This document shows, piece by piece, positions 1-10,986 of a stretch of 64,000 bases of DNA. The notes beneath the pieces are model-generated. The model was not told the DNA's origin. It saw only the letters and a program-made list of their open reading frames with translations, and ran no database searches. The DNA comes from Areca catechu (Eukaryota; Streptophyta; Magnoliopsida; Arecales; Arecaceae), in assembly GCA_021397845.1 (NCBI GenBank), contig CM038038.1, positions 67,192,748 through 67,256,747 of the forward strand, given 5' to 3'. A program made the translations under genes and the position numbers. The first letter of the stretch is position 1. Each line of letters opens with the position of its first letter.

Positions 1-1004
1 GCATGACATGTTGCTAGATGTCAATCTTGTCTTGTAGGTTTTCATGAACTAATTGATTTGGTTTCATGAGTCAATTCAATGTGTGATTCGAATTGGATAA
101 TTAGGTGAGCCAATTTGACCTAATTAGGTCAATCGGGTTCGATCGGTTCGAATTGGCTCAAACCTAAACCTACTGCTGGCTAGATGTGGAATCCAATGGA
201 TCACACATAATAGAAAGTTGGCCAAGGAAGTCATTCATGATTTAATTAGGGTCATGGCATCCTAATTGGTTAGCCAGATTGCACACTAGCATGTGCAGGC
301 TAACTCAATTCCTAACCCAATTGGATTGGATCCGGTTGCTTGCTAATTGGGCTAACCTAATTAAGGAAAACCTTAATTAGGTAGAGTCCTAAGTGGGGAT
401 AATTAAATCAAAGCTTTATCTAATTTTATCTTGACATTTTGATCGATTTATGGAAGAGTCCCTAGGGCCAGGGACTCTTAGCGCCTCTTGGCACGTGCGG
501 GAAAGAAGCAGGGTCACAGAAGGACAAGAGTCCTTTTGCAAAAGTGTTTCTCATCAAGAGTGCCTTCTCATCTTATCCCCATGCCTTTTGGATTTAAATT
601 ACTGGTCAAAGGGAATAAGAGGGTGGCGTGAAATGGGAAAAGGAGTAGTGCGCGTAGATGAAGAGTCGCATCTCTTCATTTGTGCATGATTCTGAGGCAG
701 AGTCCTTCTGCTCTCAGGACTCTGTTCTTCCCATGATTTTTTTAATCTGAAATGATGCCTCCTTCCATTCTTCTTAATCAATAGATGCCACATGGCACAT
801 GGAGATTTAATCTGGAAAGAGAAAGAACACAAATAAGACTATTCAATCTTGAAGAGTCTTATCAGATATGAAATAACATATATGATAAGAGATGTCGAGA
901 TGGTTTTCATGCCCCTTAAAATATTATTTAAAGGGGGTATGGTGAAATGAGAAAGAGAGTTTTCGATCATCAAAAAATAGGAATCCCATTTTTTCGAGAG
1001 TCTG
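1..1004 (+). repeat. Element A 5' LTR, first part
   Basis: Matches the 3' LTR at 16695-17254 and 50046-50500. The first ~890 bp of the LTR are outside the window. A TATA-like tract lies in a near-palindrome at 912-936 (CCCCTTAAA...TTTAAAGGGG). The small ORFs here are not conserved as proteins and I do not call them genes. The last five bases (gtctg, 1000-1004) are the left copy of element B's target duplication. Confidence 0.9.
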
Positions 1005-2637
1005 TGGTGCGGGCACCAGACTCAGAAGAAGACTTCAGAGCTCCATTTGGATCTCTGATTGACATTGCCCGAGAAATTAGGGTTTGTAATAAAGGTTGAC
1101 CTGGTCAACCAGTTTATTTATTTTATTTATTTCTTGAGTCACCATTTAAATTTTGTTGAGTCATGTTGACTCGGTGCAAGTCCCAATATGGTTTCAATTT
1201 GGTCCAAAATGGTGCCACATTTCTCTTCCAATCAACTCAAGGTTCAAGCAAGTGGAGGCCACACTCCAAGCCACACGCCCAGCCACACTCCGAGCACATG
1301 CCAGAGTCCAGGAGGCGCCATAGAGGCATCCCAGTGTCATGGTTCCCACATCCAAAGAAGAAAAAATCAAATTGGAGGCTAAATTAAAGGAGGCGCCCAC
1401 ACCTGCCTAATTTACCTAAGCAAAGAAGGAAGAAAACTTCTCTTGGAGAAGAAATCAAAGAAGGACATCCAACCTACTCCTAATTGAAGTTCAAATCAAA
1501 ATCAAAGAGCTTAACTTGGAGTGGAAGAAAAGAAGAAATACCATAAGAAGAAGAGGACTCCAAATCCAAATCCAACTCCAAAGGAGGTGCCATAAAAGTT
1601 CCAAAACAATTCCTTTATGGCCGTCCCAATTTTTTTTGGACTCTTGGTCGGCCAAGGGAGAGGATTTTCTACCTAATCTAGGGGTTGGAAGAGTTTAGTC
1701 CCACATGGGAATTTGTACAAGCTAGGAGAAAATTTTAGGTCTATATAATAGACCTCTCTTTGTAACTTTAAAAAAATCAATGAAGAAAAATTATTTTTGC
1801 TATTCTCTTGTGTTGAGTGACCTAGGTTTCTCTTCTTCCGCACTATTCTAAGTGTTGAGCTCCGTGAGGGGGTAATCCGGGTTCCATTGGAGCCTTGAGG
1901 AGGTCAGAGATCTCCATCTTTATCCAAAACCCTAGGTTAGCCACTTGAAATTCCAAAACCCTAGCCACCTTTCATTATTTTCCATCCACCAAATCCTAGA
2001 TCCATCCATCTCCCACGGCCTCTCTCTCTCTACAAGTCCAGGCCGTCCACCTTCATCCAGATCCAGTCCGGCTACTTCAGATCCAGAGCAAGTTCCAAGG
2101 AAAATCACATCAGCATCCAGGAGAATCCAGTTTTCAGCAATTTCGATCTTCAAGTTCATCAACCTGGTAAATCTTTTCCTTGACTCTCTGATTCCATCAA
2201 TTGTTTTTCTTCTCTTCCAGATCTTGAGTTCAGGAGAAGCCAACCCGCCAAAGGACCAGTATTGGAGGATCCATTACGAAGATATCCGACTCCGAGGATC
2301 CAACAATCTGCTCGGGAGAGTTCTTCCACCAAAATCTGTGAAGATCATTGTCTGGTTAGATAAACCTTCCCTTCTCTTTATTTCTGTTTTGTTGAAAGCT
2401 CGGAGTGAAACCCTAGGTCTGGGAGTTTCTCAACCCCCAGCGATCCGTTGCTTCTAAACTACTCTGATAATTTAGTTTCCTTAAAATTGTGCTTTCAATT
2501 ATCATATTAGTATCTTTCAATGTTAGGTTAACTTTTCTTTGATTTGAAGCCAACTTCTACAAACCTATAAAAACAACAAAAAAATTAGTTAATCTTAATT
2601 TACTTCCGCATCGCATCCCTTTATTTGTTCTGCATCA
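1005..2637 (+). repeat. Element B 5' LTR
   Basis: 1633 bp, beginning TGGTGCGGGC and ending TTCTGCATCA, nearly identical to 8286-9917 and to the solo LTR 43644-45277. A TATA box is at 1741-1750. An ORF of 170 codons (1945-2457) recurs in the 3' LTR but is broken in the solo copy, so I regard it as untranslated leader. Confidence 0.97.
1741..1750 (+). promoter_or_regulatory. TATA box of B 5' LTR
   Basis: ctatataata in the middle of the LTR, the expected U3/R boundary. The same box is at 9021-9030 in the 3' LTR and 44380-44389 in the solo LTR. Transcription would start about 30 bp downstream. Confidence 0.7.
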
Positions 2638-2641
2638 TTTT

Positions 2642-2653
2642 TGGTATCAGAGC
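2642..2653 (+). other. Element B primer-binding site (initiator tRNA-Met)
   Basis: TGGTATCAGAGC begins four bases after the 5' LTR end. It is the standard plant site complementary to the 3' end of initiator tRNA-Met and primes minus-strand DNA synthesis. Confidence 0.93.
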
Positions 2654-3546
2654 CCAGTCTAGGGTTTCTGATTTGCTTGCTTGCTTGTGTTGATTGTTCT
2701 CTTTTTATTTTGTCTGCTCGAAGTAGACTCCCCAGGACGTCCGGTCCTAGGAACTAAGCGAGGCGCAAGCCTCCTCCTCCCATTCCACGGGGTGTTCCTA
2801 GGGCGTGTAGGGGATCCATTGGGTTATAACTTCGTAGCAGGGATTATAAACGGGGAAGACAATCTAGTTGCAGCCCGTAATTTCCCTGTTGTCTGAATTA
2901 TTTCTCCCTGCATAAAACTCCGAATTGCATGATTTTTACTTCGTTGAAACCAGTATAATTGAACCTATTTTCCATAATTTTTCTGAGATTTATTGGTTTC
3001 GATAAAAATTCTGAGAATTAAAATACAGCAACTCTGTTTTTTGTGTTCTGCAATTCAATTCTTTTTTGGAGTGATCATCTCATAATTTACTTAAGGGCAA
3101 TTGAGCATCTAAGATAAGGGGAGGAGTTGATTACCTCTCCTTAGCCCAAAACCACCATCCAATCATTCGAACCTAGACCTAATTTAAAATCAGTTAGACC
3201 TAATTTGCCCTAGTGGGCTAGGGACACCAATTGGTCGGGTCTAGGCTAGTGTTGAGTCAGTTTGCTGAGTTATTCTGTGTGTGCTTAGCACTCAGTGTCT
3301 AGAACGGTGGTTCAGGGACTACGTCCCGAAGGGCTTGTGTGCTGGTCCGCCTACCTGGCCAATCACTGATTGGTGTCTAGGATTGGCAATCAAGGACCTA
3401 ACACTCCCCTTACACCTGCCTGGCTAAGTCCTGAGTTACTACAGGCTAGCTTGCCACTCTGATTGGGCATCTAGTTTGGACTCTAGGTCTAGTGATCCAG
3501 TAGTCGATTTAGTCTAGTCTCATTTTGTGTGCTTGCTTGAATCATC
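2654..3546 (+). other. Element B untranslated leader
   Basis: About 0.9 kb without a convincing gene between primer site and gag. The part from about 3090 to 3546 is clearly related to E's leader (about 40765-41205), including the shared stretch ccgcctacctggccaatc. A conserved leader in two elements with different LTRs suggests a shared cis-acting role such as packaging; that is inference. Confidence 0.75.
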
Positions 3547-4731
3547 ATGTCTACCAGAAACGGAGTGCCATATCAACCTGGTCAAACCCAACCTGATTTA
3601 GAGGCCATGATCAGAACTCTTACTGAAAATATGGCTAAAATGAATCAGGATATGACAAACACTGTGGCCCAGTTTAGCACACAAATTCATGAGGATCTTA
3701 CCCAACTTAGGGACCGAGTCCAAGTACTTGAAGAACCTAGACATCGGAATTGGACTCCTGACCCCGATTTTAATGTGCCTCAACCTCACCCACATCAGGA
3801 GCCTAGAAGGCCTTTATATAGAGATCCTGAACCTAATCATAGGAGGCCTGACCCAGAGCCTGAAGATAGAGATGATAGGTTCATCAGGAACATCAAATTA
3901 GATGCACCCACTTTTGATGGTAGTCTGAACCCTAAGGTGTATTCTGATTGGGAGGGTGAGATGGACCAATACTTTGAGTGGTATGCTATGTCTGAGGAGA
4001 GGAAATAAAAGTTTGCCAAGATGAAATTAGTGCGTCAAGCTAGGTTATACTGGGGGAACATTGAGCTAACCACTAGGAGACGGAATGTTGAGCCCATAAC
4101 CACTTGGCAGGGTATGAAAGAAAAACTGAGAGATAAATACCTACCCATTTCATACCAGCAAAACCTGTTAGACCAATGGCAAAACCTGAAACAAGGAAAC
4201 CGATCTGTCTCAGACTACATAACTACTTTTGATGAATACCTAATGAGATGTGATGTGAGTGAAGCCCACGAAGTCACTTTGTCTAGATTTAGGGCTGGAC
4301 TGAGGGAAGATATCAAGAGAGAACTATTTCTGAGAGAGGTTACTGATCTAGACCAAGCCTACCAGATTGCACTGAACACTGAGAAATTTCAGAGAGGACC
4401 TATACCTTCTAGGGTTAGTGCCCCAATCCCAAGGAATGGACCTAGCCAAGTTATCCCTAGTAAACCTTTTCAGGGTACTTCTACCCCTAGGCCCATGGAC
4501 AAAGGTAAGGCACCTGACACCCAGAGAACCCCTAGTTCAAATATCACCTGTTTTAAGTGTCGGAAACCAGGTCACATTTCCAGTTAGTGTACTGCCATAG
4601 CTTGTTTCAAGTGTCATAAGGTAGGTCATGTTGCTAGCCAGTGCCCACGGAGATCCCTTTACATAGAAGAGGGAGAGAATGATAATTCCGAGCCCAGTGA
4701 GGAATTTGAAGAAGAAGTTTATGAGGCCGGA
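3547..4731 (+). pseudogene. gag: Element B gag (nucleocapsid region), two in-frame stops
   Basis: Structural protein that packages the element RNA. The reading frame starts at ATG 3547 (MSTRNG...) and stays in one frame with pol. Residues 1-50 look coiled-coil-like, followed by a proline/acid-rich linker and the retrotransposon capsid domain (from about 3890 to 4400, including YLPISYQ). Two CCHC zinc knuckles follow at about 4549-4590 and 4606-4650. A TAA at 4006-4008 interrupts the capsid and a TAG at 4585-4587 replaces the residue just before the last cysteine of the first knuckle. No frameshift is seen, so these are simple point losses. An acidic segment (YEGEEEP) leads into protease. Confidence 0.9.
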
Positions 4732-7700
4732 ATGAATTTGGTTGAGGAGTATGAAGGAGAGGAGGAACCCAATGAATCTGACCAATTAGGAGTTGTAAGA
4801 TGCATCCTATCCCAGAATCTAGTTCAAGAGGATTGGTGTAGGACTAACATCCTACAAACTTTTCTTAAATTAGGGGATAAGGTATGTAAGATCATCATAG
4901 ATAGTGGGAGCTGTGTAAATGCCATCTCTATTAGCACTGTCAAGATGTTAGGCTTAATCCTAGTTCCCCATCCCAACCCCTATAAGGTTTCTTGGGTAGT
5001 TTCTACCTCCATACCCATCCAGTCTAGATGTCAAGTCCAAATCCAAATGCAATCTTATCACGAAAAGATTTGGTGCGATGTCTTACCCATGGGGATGAGC
5101 AGTATAATTCTCGGAAGACCTTGGTTGTATGATCATGATGCCACCCTCTTAGGAAAATCCAATACCTGTGTCTTTAGTTTCAATGGGAAGAAGATTACGA
5201 TCCATTCCGTTCCCCCTAAGGACAAGGTAACTAAAGGAGCTGGTAAGGTTAAGGAGATGAAAACTGGAGTGAACCTAATCAGTGCTAAGGATCTAGAACA
5301 AGAAATTCATAGTGGTTCACCCATCTGGATGTTGACTGCTAAGGAGCTTAGAACTTCGGAACCCTCAGAGCCTCCTCAAGAAGTTAAACCTATGTTAAAA
5401 GAATTTGAGGATGTCTTTCCCGAGGATTTGCCAGACCACCTTCCACCTCTTAGGGATATCCAGCATGCCATAGATCTAATCCCAGGAGCGACTTTGCCCA
5501 ACTTGCCCCATTACAGGATGAATCCATCTGAGCATGAAGAACTGCAAAAGCAGGTTGGAGAATTATTGAGGAAGGGGTTTATTAGAGAAAGTCTTAGCCC
5601 TTGTGCAGTCCCAGCCTTACTGACCCCAAAGAAAGATGGCACGTGGAGGATGTGTGTTGACAGTCGTGCCATCAATAAAATTACAATCAAATATAGGTTT
5701 CCCATCCCTAGACTAGATGACATGCTTGATATGATGGCTGGTGCAATGGTTTTTTCTAAGATTGATCTCAAAAGCGGCTATCATCAGGTTAGGATTAGAC
5801 CCGGGGATGAATGGAAAACTGCTTTCAAAACTAAGGATGGTCTTTATGAATGGGTTGTTATGCCTTTTGGGTTGTCCAATGCCCCTAGTACTTTCATGAG
5901 AATTATGACCCAGGTACTTAGAGCTTTCATAGGAAAATTTGTGGTGGTCTATTTTGATGACATCCTGATCTATAGTAAGACCCCAACAGATCACCTAGAC
6001 CACCTTAGAGCAGTCTGCCAAGTTTTGAGGAATGAGAGACTCTACGGTAATCTTAAGAAGTGTGAATTCATGACTAGTAGAGTTATCTTTCTTGGTTTTG
6101 TAGTAACCCCTGACGGCGTGGCGGCCGATCCTGAGAAGATTAAGTCCATAGTAGACTGGCCAGAGCCAACCAATGTGCATGAAGTTAGAAGTTTCCATGG
6201 CTTGGCTACCTTCTATAGGCGATTCATCAAGGGGTTTAGTACTTTAGCTGCTCCTATCACTGATTGTATTAGGAAGGGAGAATTTCATTGGACTAAGTCA
6301 GCCCATAAAGCCTTCCTAGATCTTAAGGATAAAATGACCCAGGCACCCATTCTGAGATTACCCGATTTTTCTAAAGTATTTGAGGTTGCCTGTGATGCTT
6401 CAGGTGTAGGAATAGGTGGAGTCCTAAGCCAAGAGAATCATCCCATAGCATTCTTTAGTGAAAAACTTAATGATGCTAAGCTTAGGTATTTTACCTATGA
6501 TAAGGAATTTTATGCGGTGGTGCAAGCTTTGCGTTACTGGAGACATTATTTGCTACCGCAGGAATTTATACTATTTTCGGACCATGAGGCTCTTAGATTT
6601 CTGAACTCCCAAAAGAAGCTTAACCCTAGGCATGCTAAGTGGATAGAATATATCCAATCCTATACTTTTGTCCTGAAACATAAGGCTGGAGTTGAGAATA
6701 AGGTAGCTGATGCCCTTAGTCGCCGATCTCTGTTATTAACTTCTGTTAGAACTGAGGTCATAGGGTTTGAGCAAATCAAAGAGGAATATGAGTCTTGTCC
6801 GGATTTCACAACTGTGTATCAGGATCTAGTTCAAGGACCATCTAGTAATCACCAGGATTATACCCTTGTAGATGGTTTTTTGTTCTTCAAAAATAGGCTT
6901 TGCATCCCTAGAACTTCTCTTAGGGAATTTTTGATTTGGGAAATCCATGCTGGAGGTTTAGCTGGCCATTTTGGAAAAGACAAGACCATTCTAGCTATTG
7001 AAGACCACTTTTTCTGGCCTAGCTTAAAAAGGGATGTAGCTAATATTGTAGCTAGATGTCGAACCTGCGCTGTTGCCAAACAGCGAAAACAAAACACTGG
7101 CCTTTATACCCCACTCCCTGTCCCAGATCGTCCTTGGCAAGATGTGAGTATGGATTTTGTGTTAGGTTTACCTAAGACCCAGAGGAGACATGATTCTATC
7201 TGTGTCGTAGTCGACCGATTCTCTAAAATGGCCCACTTCTTGCCTTGTTCCCAAACTTTTGATGCGTCTAAGGTAGCCACACTTTTCTTCAATGAGATAG
7301 TTAGACTCCATGGCCTACCTAAGACAATCGTTTCAGATAGGGATGTCCGGTTCACCAGTTACTTTTGGAAGACCCTTTGGCATAAGTTAGGGACAAAACT
7401 TAAGTTTTCAACTGCCTATCATCCCCAAACTGATGGCCAAACTGAAGTAGTGAACCGTAGCCTAGGAAATCTGCTGAGATGTCTTGTTGGTGAAAATACC
7501 AGAAATTGGGATTTATACCTACCAAGGGCAGAATTTGCGTACAACGACTCGGTCAATAGGTCTACGGGTAAGAGTCCATTTGAAATTGTACATGGGTACA
7601 AACCTCACACACCTCTTGACCTAGTCCCTTTACCTGTCCACACTCGAGTCTCCGAATCTGCTGAGAATTTTGCACAGCATATAAAAGACTTGCATAAAGA

Positions 7701-8343
7701 AATTCATGCCAAAATAAATTTAAGTAATGAAACTTATAAGAAGTTGGCTGATACTCAAAGGCGAGTCAAATCTTTTGTTGAGGGAGACTATGTGATGATT
7801 AGGTTAAGGCCTGAACGGTTTCCTCCTGGAACCGTTAGAAAGTTACATGCTAGGGGAGCTGGACCATTTAGAGTGGTAAAGAGAGTAGGATCCAATGCCT
7901 ATGTGCTCGAGTTGCCTCCAGAACTAGGCATTAGCTCTACTTTCAACATTACAGACTTAGTAGAATACAGGGAGCCAGCTGTGATTCCTAGTGAGCCTTT
8001 TGAGCCTAACCCTATCATTGAGAGTGATCCCGACCCTGTGTGTCCACCAACAAACTGGCCTGTGAGGAAAGAGCAGATTGAAAAGATCCTGGATGATCAG
8101 GTTATCTCTACTCGTAATCGAGGATACCAAAGGTACCTGGTCCGCTGGCAAGGAAGGCCAAATTCTGATGACTCTTGGATCTCCCGAGAAGAATTACAAG
8201 AATTGGACCCAGACCTCTTGGAGAGATACCAGAGCCAACTTGAGCCTTACTCGACAGGGTCGAGTTCCTCCCACCCTGGGAGAATTGGTGCGGGCACCAG
8301 ACTCAGAAGAAGACTTCAGAGCTCCATTTGGATCTCTGATTGA
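4732..8343 (+). CDS. pol: Element B pol: protease-RT-RNase H-integrase-chromodomain polyprotein
   Basis: 1203 open codons, continuous in frame with gag; the Met is internal to the polyprotein. Visible domains: aspartic protease with D-S-G at residues 57-59; reverse transcriptase about 270-450 with KIDLKSGYHQ near 343 and the catalytic YFDD at 407-410; RNase H from about 550 with Asp555; integrase zinc domain H739, H746, C776, C779; integrase core D808, D869, E905 (DD35E); and a chromodomain from about 1113 to 1170 (ILDDQV...LVRWQGRP...DDSW). Together these copy the RNA into DNA and insert it. The chromodomain is known in chromoviruses to steer insertion to heterochromatin. The frame ends 58 bases inside the 3' LTR. 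All catalytic residues I can check are present. Confidence 0.95.
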   Translation: MNLVEEYEGEEEPNESDQLGVVRCILSQNLVQEDWCRTNILQTFLKLGDKVCKIIIDSGSCVNAISISTVKMLGLILVPHPNPYKVSWVVSTSIPIQSRCQVQIQMQSYHEKIWCDVLPMGMSSIILGRPWLYDHDATLLGKSNTCVFSFNGKKITIHSVPPKDKVTKGAGKVKEMKTGVNLISAKDLEQEIHSGSPIWMLTAKELRTSEPSEPPQEVKPMLKEFEDVFPEDLPDHLPPLRDIQHAIDLIPGATLPNLPHYRMNPSEHEELQKQVGELLRKGFIRESLSPCAVPALLTPKKDGTWRMCVDSRAINKITIKYRFPIPRLDDMLDMMAGAMVFSKIDLKSGYHQVRIRPGDEWKTAFKTKDGLYEWVVMPFGLSNAPSTFMRIMTQVLRAFIGKFVVVYFDDILIYSKTPTDHLDHLRAVCQVLRNERLYGNLKKCEFMTSRVIFLGFVVTPDGVAADPEKIKSIVDWPEPTNVHEVRSFHGLATFYRRFIKGFSTLAAPITDCIRKGEFHWTKSAHKAFLDLKDKMTQAPILRLPDFSKVFEVACDASGVGIGGVLSQENHPIAFFSEKLNDAKLRYFTYDKEFYAVVQALRYWRHYLLPQEFILFSDHEALRFLNSQKKLNPRHAKWIEYIQSYTFVLKHKAGVENKVADALSRRSLLLTSVRTEVIGFEQIKEEYESCPDFTTVYQDLVQGPSSNHQDYTLVDGFLFFKNRLCIPRTSLREFLIWEIHAGGLAGHFGKDKTILAIEDHFFWPSLKRDVANIVARCRTCAVAKQRKQNTGLYTPLPVPDRPWQDVSMDFVLGLPKTQRRHDSICVVVDRFSKMAHFLPCSQTFDASKVATLFFNEIVRLHGLPKTIVSDRDVRFTSYFWKTLWHKLGTKLKFSTAYHPQTDGQTEVVNRSLGNLLRCLVGENTRNWDLYLPRAEFAYNDSVNRSTGKSPFEIVHGYKPHTPLDLVPLPVHTRVSESAENFAQHIKDLHKEIHAKINLSNETYKKLADTQRRVKSFVEGDYVMIRLRPERFPPGTVRKLHARGAGPFRVVKRVGSNAYVLELPPELGISSTFNITDLVEYREPAVIPSEPFEPNPIIESDPDPVCPPTNWPVRKEQIEKILDDQVISTRNRGYQRYLVRWQGRPNSDDSWISREELQELDPDLLERYQSQLEPYSTGSSSSHPGRIGAGTRLRRRLQSSIWISD
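8268..8285 (+). other. Element B polypurine tract within a hairpin
   Basis: The purine run gggagaat (8278-8285) abuts the 3' LTR and would prime plus-strand DNA. It forms one arm of CTCCC-accct-GGGAG (8268-8282). The same hairpin sits at 43610-43624 in element E. Confidence 0.75.
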
Positions 8344-9917
8344 CATTGCCCGAGAAATTAGGGTTTGTAATAAAGGTTGACCTGGTCAACCAGTTTATTT
8401 ATTTTATTTATTTCTTGAGTCACCATTTAAATTTTGTTGAGTCATGTTGACTCGGTGCAAGTCTCAATGTGGTTTCAATTTGGTCCAAAATGGTGCCACA
8501 TTTCTCTTCCAATCAACTCAAGTTCAAGCAAGTGGAGGCCACACTCCAAGCCACACGCCCAGCCACACTCCGAGCACACGCCAGAGTCCAGGAGGCGCCA
8601 TAGAGGCATCCCAGTGTCATGGTCCCCACATCCAAAGAAGAAAAAATCAAATTGGAGGCTAAATTAAAGGAGGCGCCCACACCTGCCTAATTTACCTAAG
8701 CAAAGAAGGAAGAAAACTTCTCTTGGAGAAGAAATCAAAGAAGGACATCCAACCTACTCCTAATTGAAGTTCAAATCAAAATCAAAGAGCTTAACTTGGA
8801 GTGGAAGAAAAGAAGAAATACCATAAGAAGAAGAGGACTCCAAATCCAAATCCAACTCCAAAGGAGGTGCCATAAAAGTTCCAAAACAATTCCTTTATGG
8901 CCGTCCCAATTTTTTTTGGACTCTTGGTCGGCCAAGGGAGAGGATTTTCTACCTAATATAGGGGTTGGAAGAGTTTAGTCCCACATGGGAATTTGTACAA
9001 GCTAGGAGAAAATTTTAGGTCTATATAATAGACCTCTCTTTGTAACTTTAAAAAAATCAATGAAGAAAAATTATTTTTGCTATTCTCTTGTGTTGAGTGA
9101 CCTAGGTTTCTCTTCTTCCGCACTATTCTAAGTGTTGAGCTCCGTGAGGGGGTAATCCGGGTTCCATTGGAGCCTTGAGGAGGTCAGAGATCTCCATCTT
9201 TATCCAAAACCCTAGGTTAGCCACTTGAAATTCCAAAACCCTAGCCACCTTTCATTATTTTCCATCCACCAAACCCTAGATCCATCCATCTCCCATGGCC
9301 TCTCTCTCTCTACAAGTCCAGGCCGTCCACCTTCATCCAGATCCAGTCCGGCTACTTCAGATCCAGAGCAAGTTCCAAGGAAAATCACATCAGCATCCAG
9401 GAGAATCCAGTTTTCAGCAATTTCGATCTTCAAGTTCATCAACCTGGTAAATCTTTTCCTTGACTCTCTGATTCCATCAATTGTTTTTCTTCTCTTCCAG
9501 ATCTTGAGTTCAGGAGAAGCCAACCCGCCAAAGGACCAGTATTGGAGGATCCATTACGAAGATATCCGACTCCGAGGATCCAACAATCTGCTCGGGAGAG
9601 TTCTTCCACCAAAATCTGTGAAGATCATTGTCTGGTTAGATAAACCTTCCCTTCTCTTTATTTCTGTTTTGTTGAAAGCTCGGAGTGAAACCCTAGGTCT
9701 GGGAGTTTCTCAACCCCCAGCGATCCGTTGCTTCTAAACTACTCTGATAATTTAGTTTCCTTAAAATTGTGCTTTCAATTATCATATTAGTATCTTTCAA
9801 TGTTAGGTTAACTTTTCTTTGATTTGAAGCCAACTTCTACAAACCTATAAAAACAACAAAAAAATTAGTTAATCTTAATTTACTTCCGCATCGCATCCCT
9901 TTATTTGTTCTGCATCA
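8286..9917 (+). repeat. Element B 3' LTR
   Basis: 1632 bp, same termini as the 5' LTR with about eight differences by eye. TATA box at 9021-9030. Followed by the target duplication gtctg at 9918-9922. Confidence 0.97.
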
Positions 9918-9922
9918 GTCTG

Positions 9923-10457
9923 TCAGTCTGAGTGTTCTTTCTACTTCTCCCTCCCTCCTTCTTACTTTAGGACAAGACTTGTCTTGTTAAGACAAGGTCT
10001 TTTCTACTAGGACAAGGCTTAGTTTTAGGACATAAGCCTATAGAGTCCTAGAGGAGGATTGTCCTAAGACCAAGAGTGGTGTAGGACAGTGTTCTTAGTG
10101 CCCTACAGTAGGATAGGGTGTCCTACAGTGGTCAAAGGTTACAGTGGTCAAAGGTCCAAAGGCTGCCCTAAGAGTTCTGTTGAAGCAAGCAACCCTAGTA
10201 GGGATTCTTCCTTGGTACCATTCTAGTGTGGATCACCATTAGAGGGCTTGCACTTGTGAGCCTCGTGGAAAGGATTGGATTTTAGCAATCCAGGTATGTT
10301 TTTCTGACTCCATTTATATTTCATTAATTGGTATTACATAAGGGGTTCCTGGAAATTAGGGTTTTCTAGCCAATTAGGGTTTCATACTTAGAATTTTTTT
10401 TTTGAAATTCACTTCCACATGCTGCATGATTTCTGGCACCCTGGGAGAATTCCCATC
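9923..10457 (+). repeat. Element A 5' LTR, second part
   Basis: Continues the LTR after the B insertion. It matches 50503-51021 and ends cccatca. Within it the words gtcctag and aggacaag recur, giving a low-complexity tract at about 9970-10170. Confidence 0.9.
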
Positions 10458-10458
10458 A

Positions 10459-10470
10459 GTGATATCAGAG
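10459..10470 (+). other. Element A primer-binding site, one base diverged
   Basis: TGATATCAGAGC follows the LTR end. It differs from the standard initiator tRNA-Met site TGGTATCAGAGC at one position. Confidence 0.8.
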
Positions 10471-10529
10471 CAACCATTGTGGCATACCAGTTATGAACCA
10501 TTTTTGGAGTTTTATGAAATTCCACTACC

Positions 10530-10606
10530 GAGTTGACCCGAACCCTATTCGAGTCGACCTGACTAGAGACCGAGTCGACCCGAATCCTATCGAGTCGACC
10601 CGACCA
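10530..10606 (+). repeat. Short repeats of CGAGTCGACCCGA in A leader
   Basis: Four imperfect copies of a roughly 13-base word, cgagt(c/t)gacc(c/t)ga, spaced by 6-13 bases, each containing the palindromic SalI-like core gtcgac or gttgac. Position is 60-140 bases after the primer site, in the untranslated leader. Confidence 0.8.
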
Positions 10607-10941
10607 AATTCATATGCATGAATTCTAGTTTCTTTATGAAACAACATGATAATGCAATTGTATGAAATTTTGCATATTAGGGTAATATGTTTAATTTTCA
10701 GTTTTTTATGAAATGCATCATATTATGTCAACTATGAAATTATGCATGTCGATTGAACCTAGTAACTGCTTTGTATTGGGTTAGTCACCATGGCCGTCCG
10801 ATCATAGGAGCCAAATAGGGTTTAAAGGCCCTCTCCTCCCATTCAATGGGTCTCCTATGGCATGTAGGGGTCCCGTTATGGCCATATCCCATGAACAAGT
10901 GAGGTGAAAGGTATTTTTATGTATCTATCATGCCTTGATTT

Positions 10942-10986
10942 GCATATTAGCTATAATATGCTTGTTTAACATAACATGTTATGTTA
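10942..10986 (+). repeat. Two adjacent AT-rich palindromes in A leader
   Basis: 10942-10961 is GCATATTA-GCTA-TAATATGC. 10967-10986 is a perfect 20-base palindrome centred on AACATGTT. Both can fold as hairpins or cruciforms in the 1.4-kb leader upstream of gag. Confidence 0.8.

Larger units (their letters stand above)
1005..9917 (+). mobile_element. Element B: young chromovirus-type Ty3/gypsy retrotransposon
   Basis: Complete 8.9-kb element: LTR 1005-2637, primer site 2642-2653, gag-pol 3547-8343, polypurine tract next to the 3' LTR 8286-9917. Termini are TG...CA and the flanks carry a 5-bp duplication, gtctg, at 1000-1004 and 9918-9922. The unoccupied site can be read in A's other LTR near 50499. 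Pol order is protease, RT, RNase H, integrase, then a C-terminal chromodomain, which defines chromoviruses. The LTRs differ by about seven substitutions and one 1-base indel by eye, so insertion is recent. The only coding lesions I see are two in-frame stops in gag. Confidence 0.97.

Noticed and set aside
1932..2243. 103-codon antisense ORF in the B LTR, repeated at 9212-9523
   Set aside because: Shadow of the same LTR sequence on the other strand; no domain and no independent support.
1945..2457. 170-codon ORF inside the B LTR, repeated in the 3' LTR
   Set aside because: It is in R/U5-like sequence, has no recognisable domain, is duplicated only because LTRs are, and is broken in the solo LTR (about 44850).
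2642..2653. tRNA gene near the primer-binding sites
   Set aside because: Only 12-17 bases match initiator tRNA-Met. No cloverleaf or A/B boxes are present.
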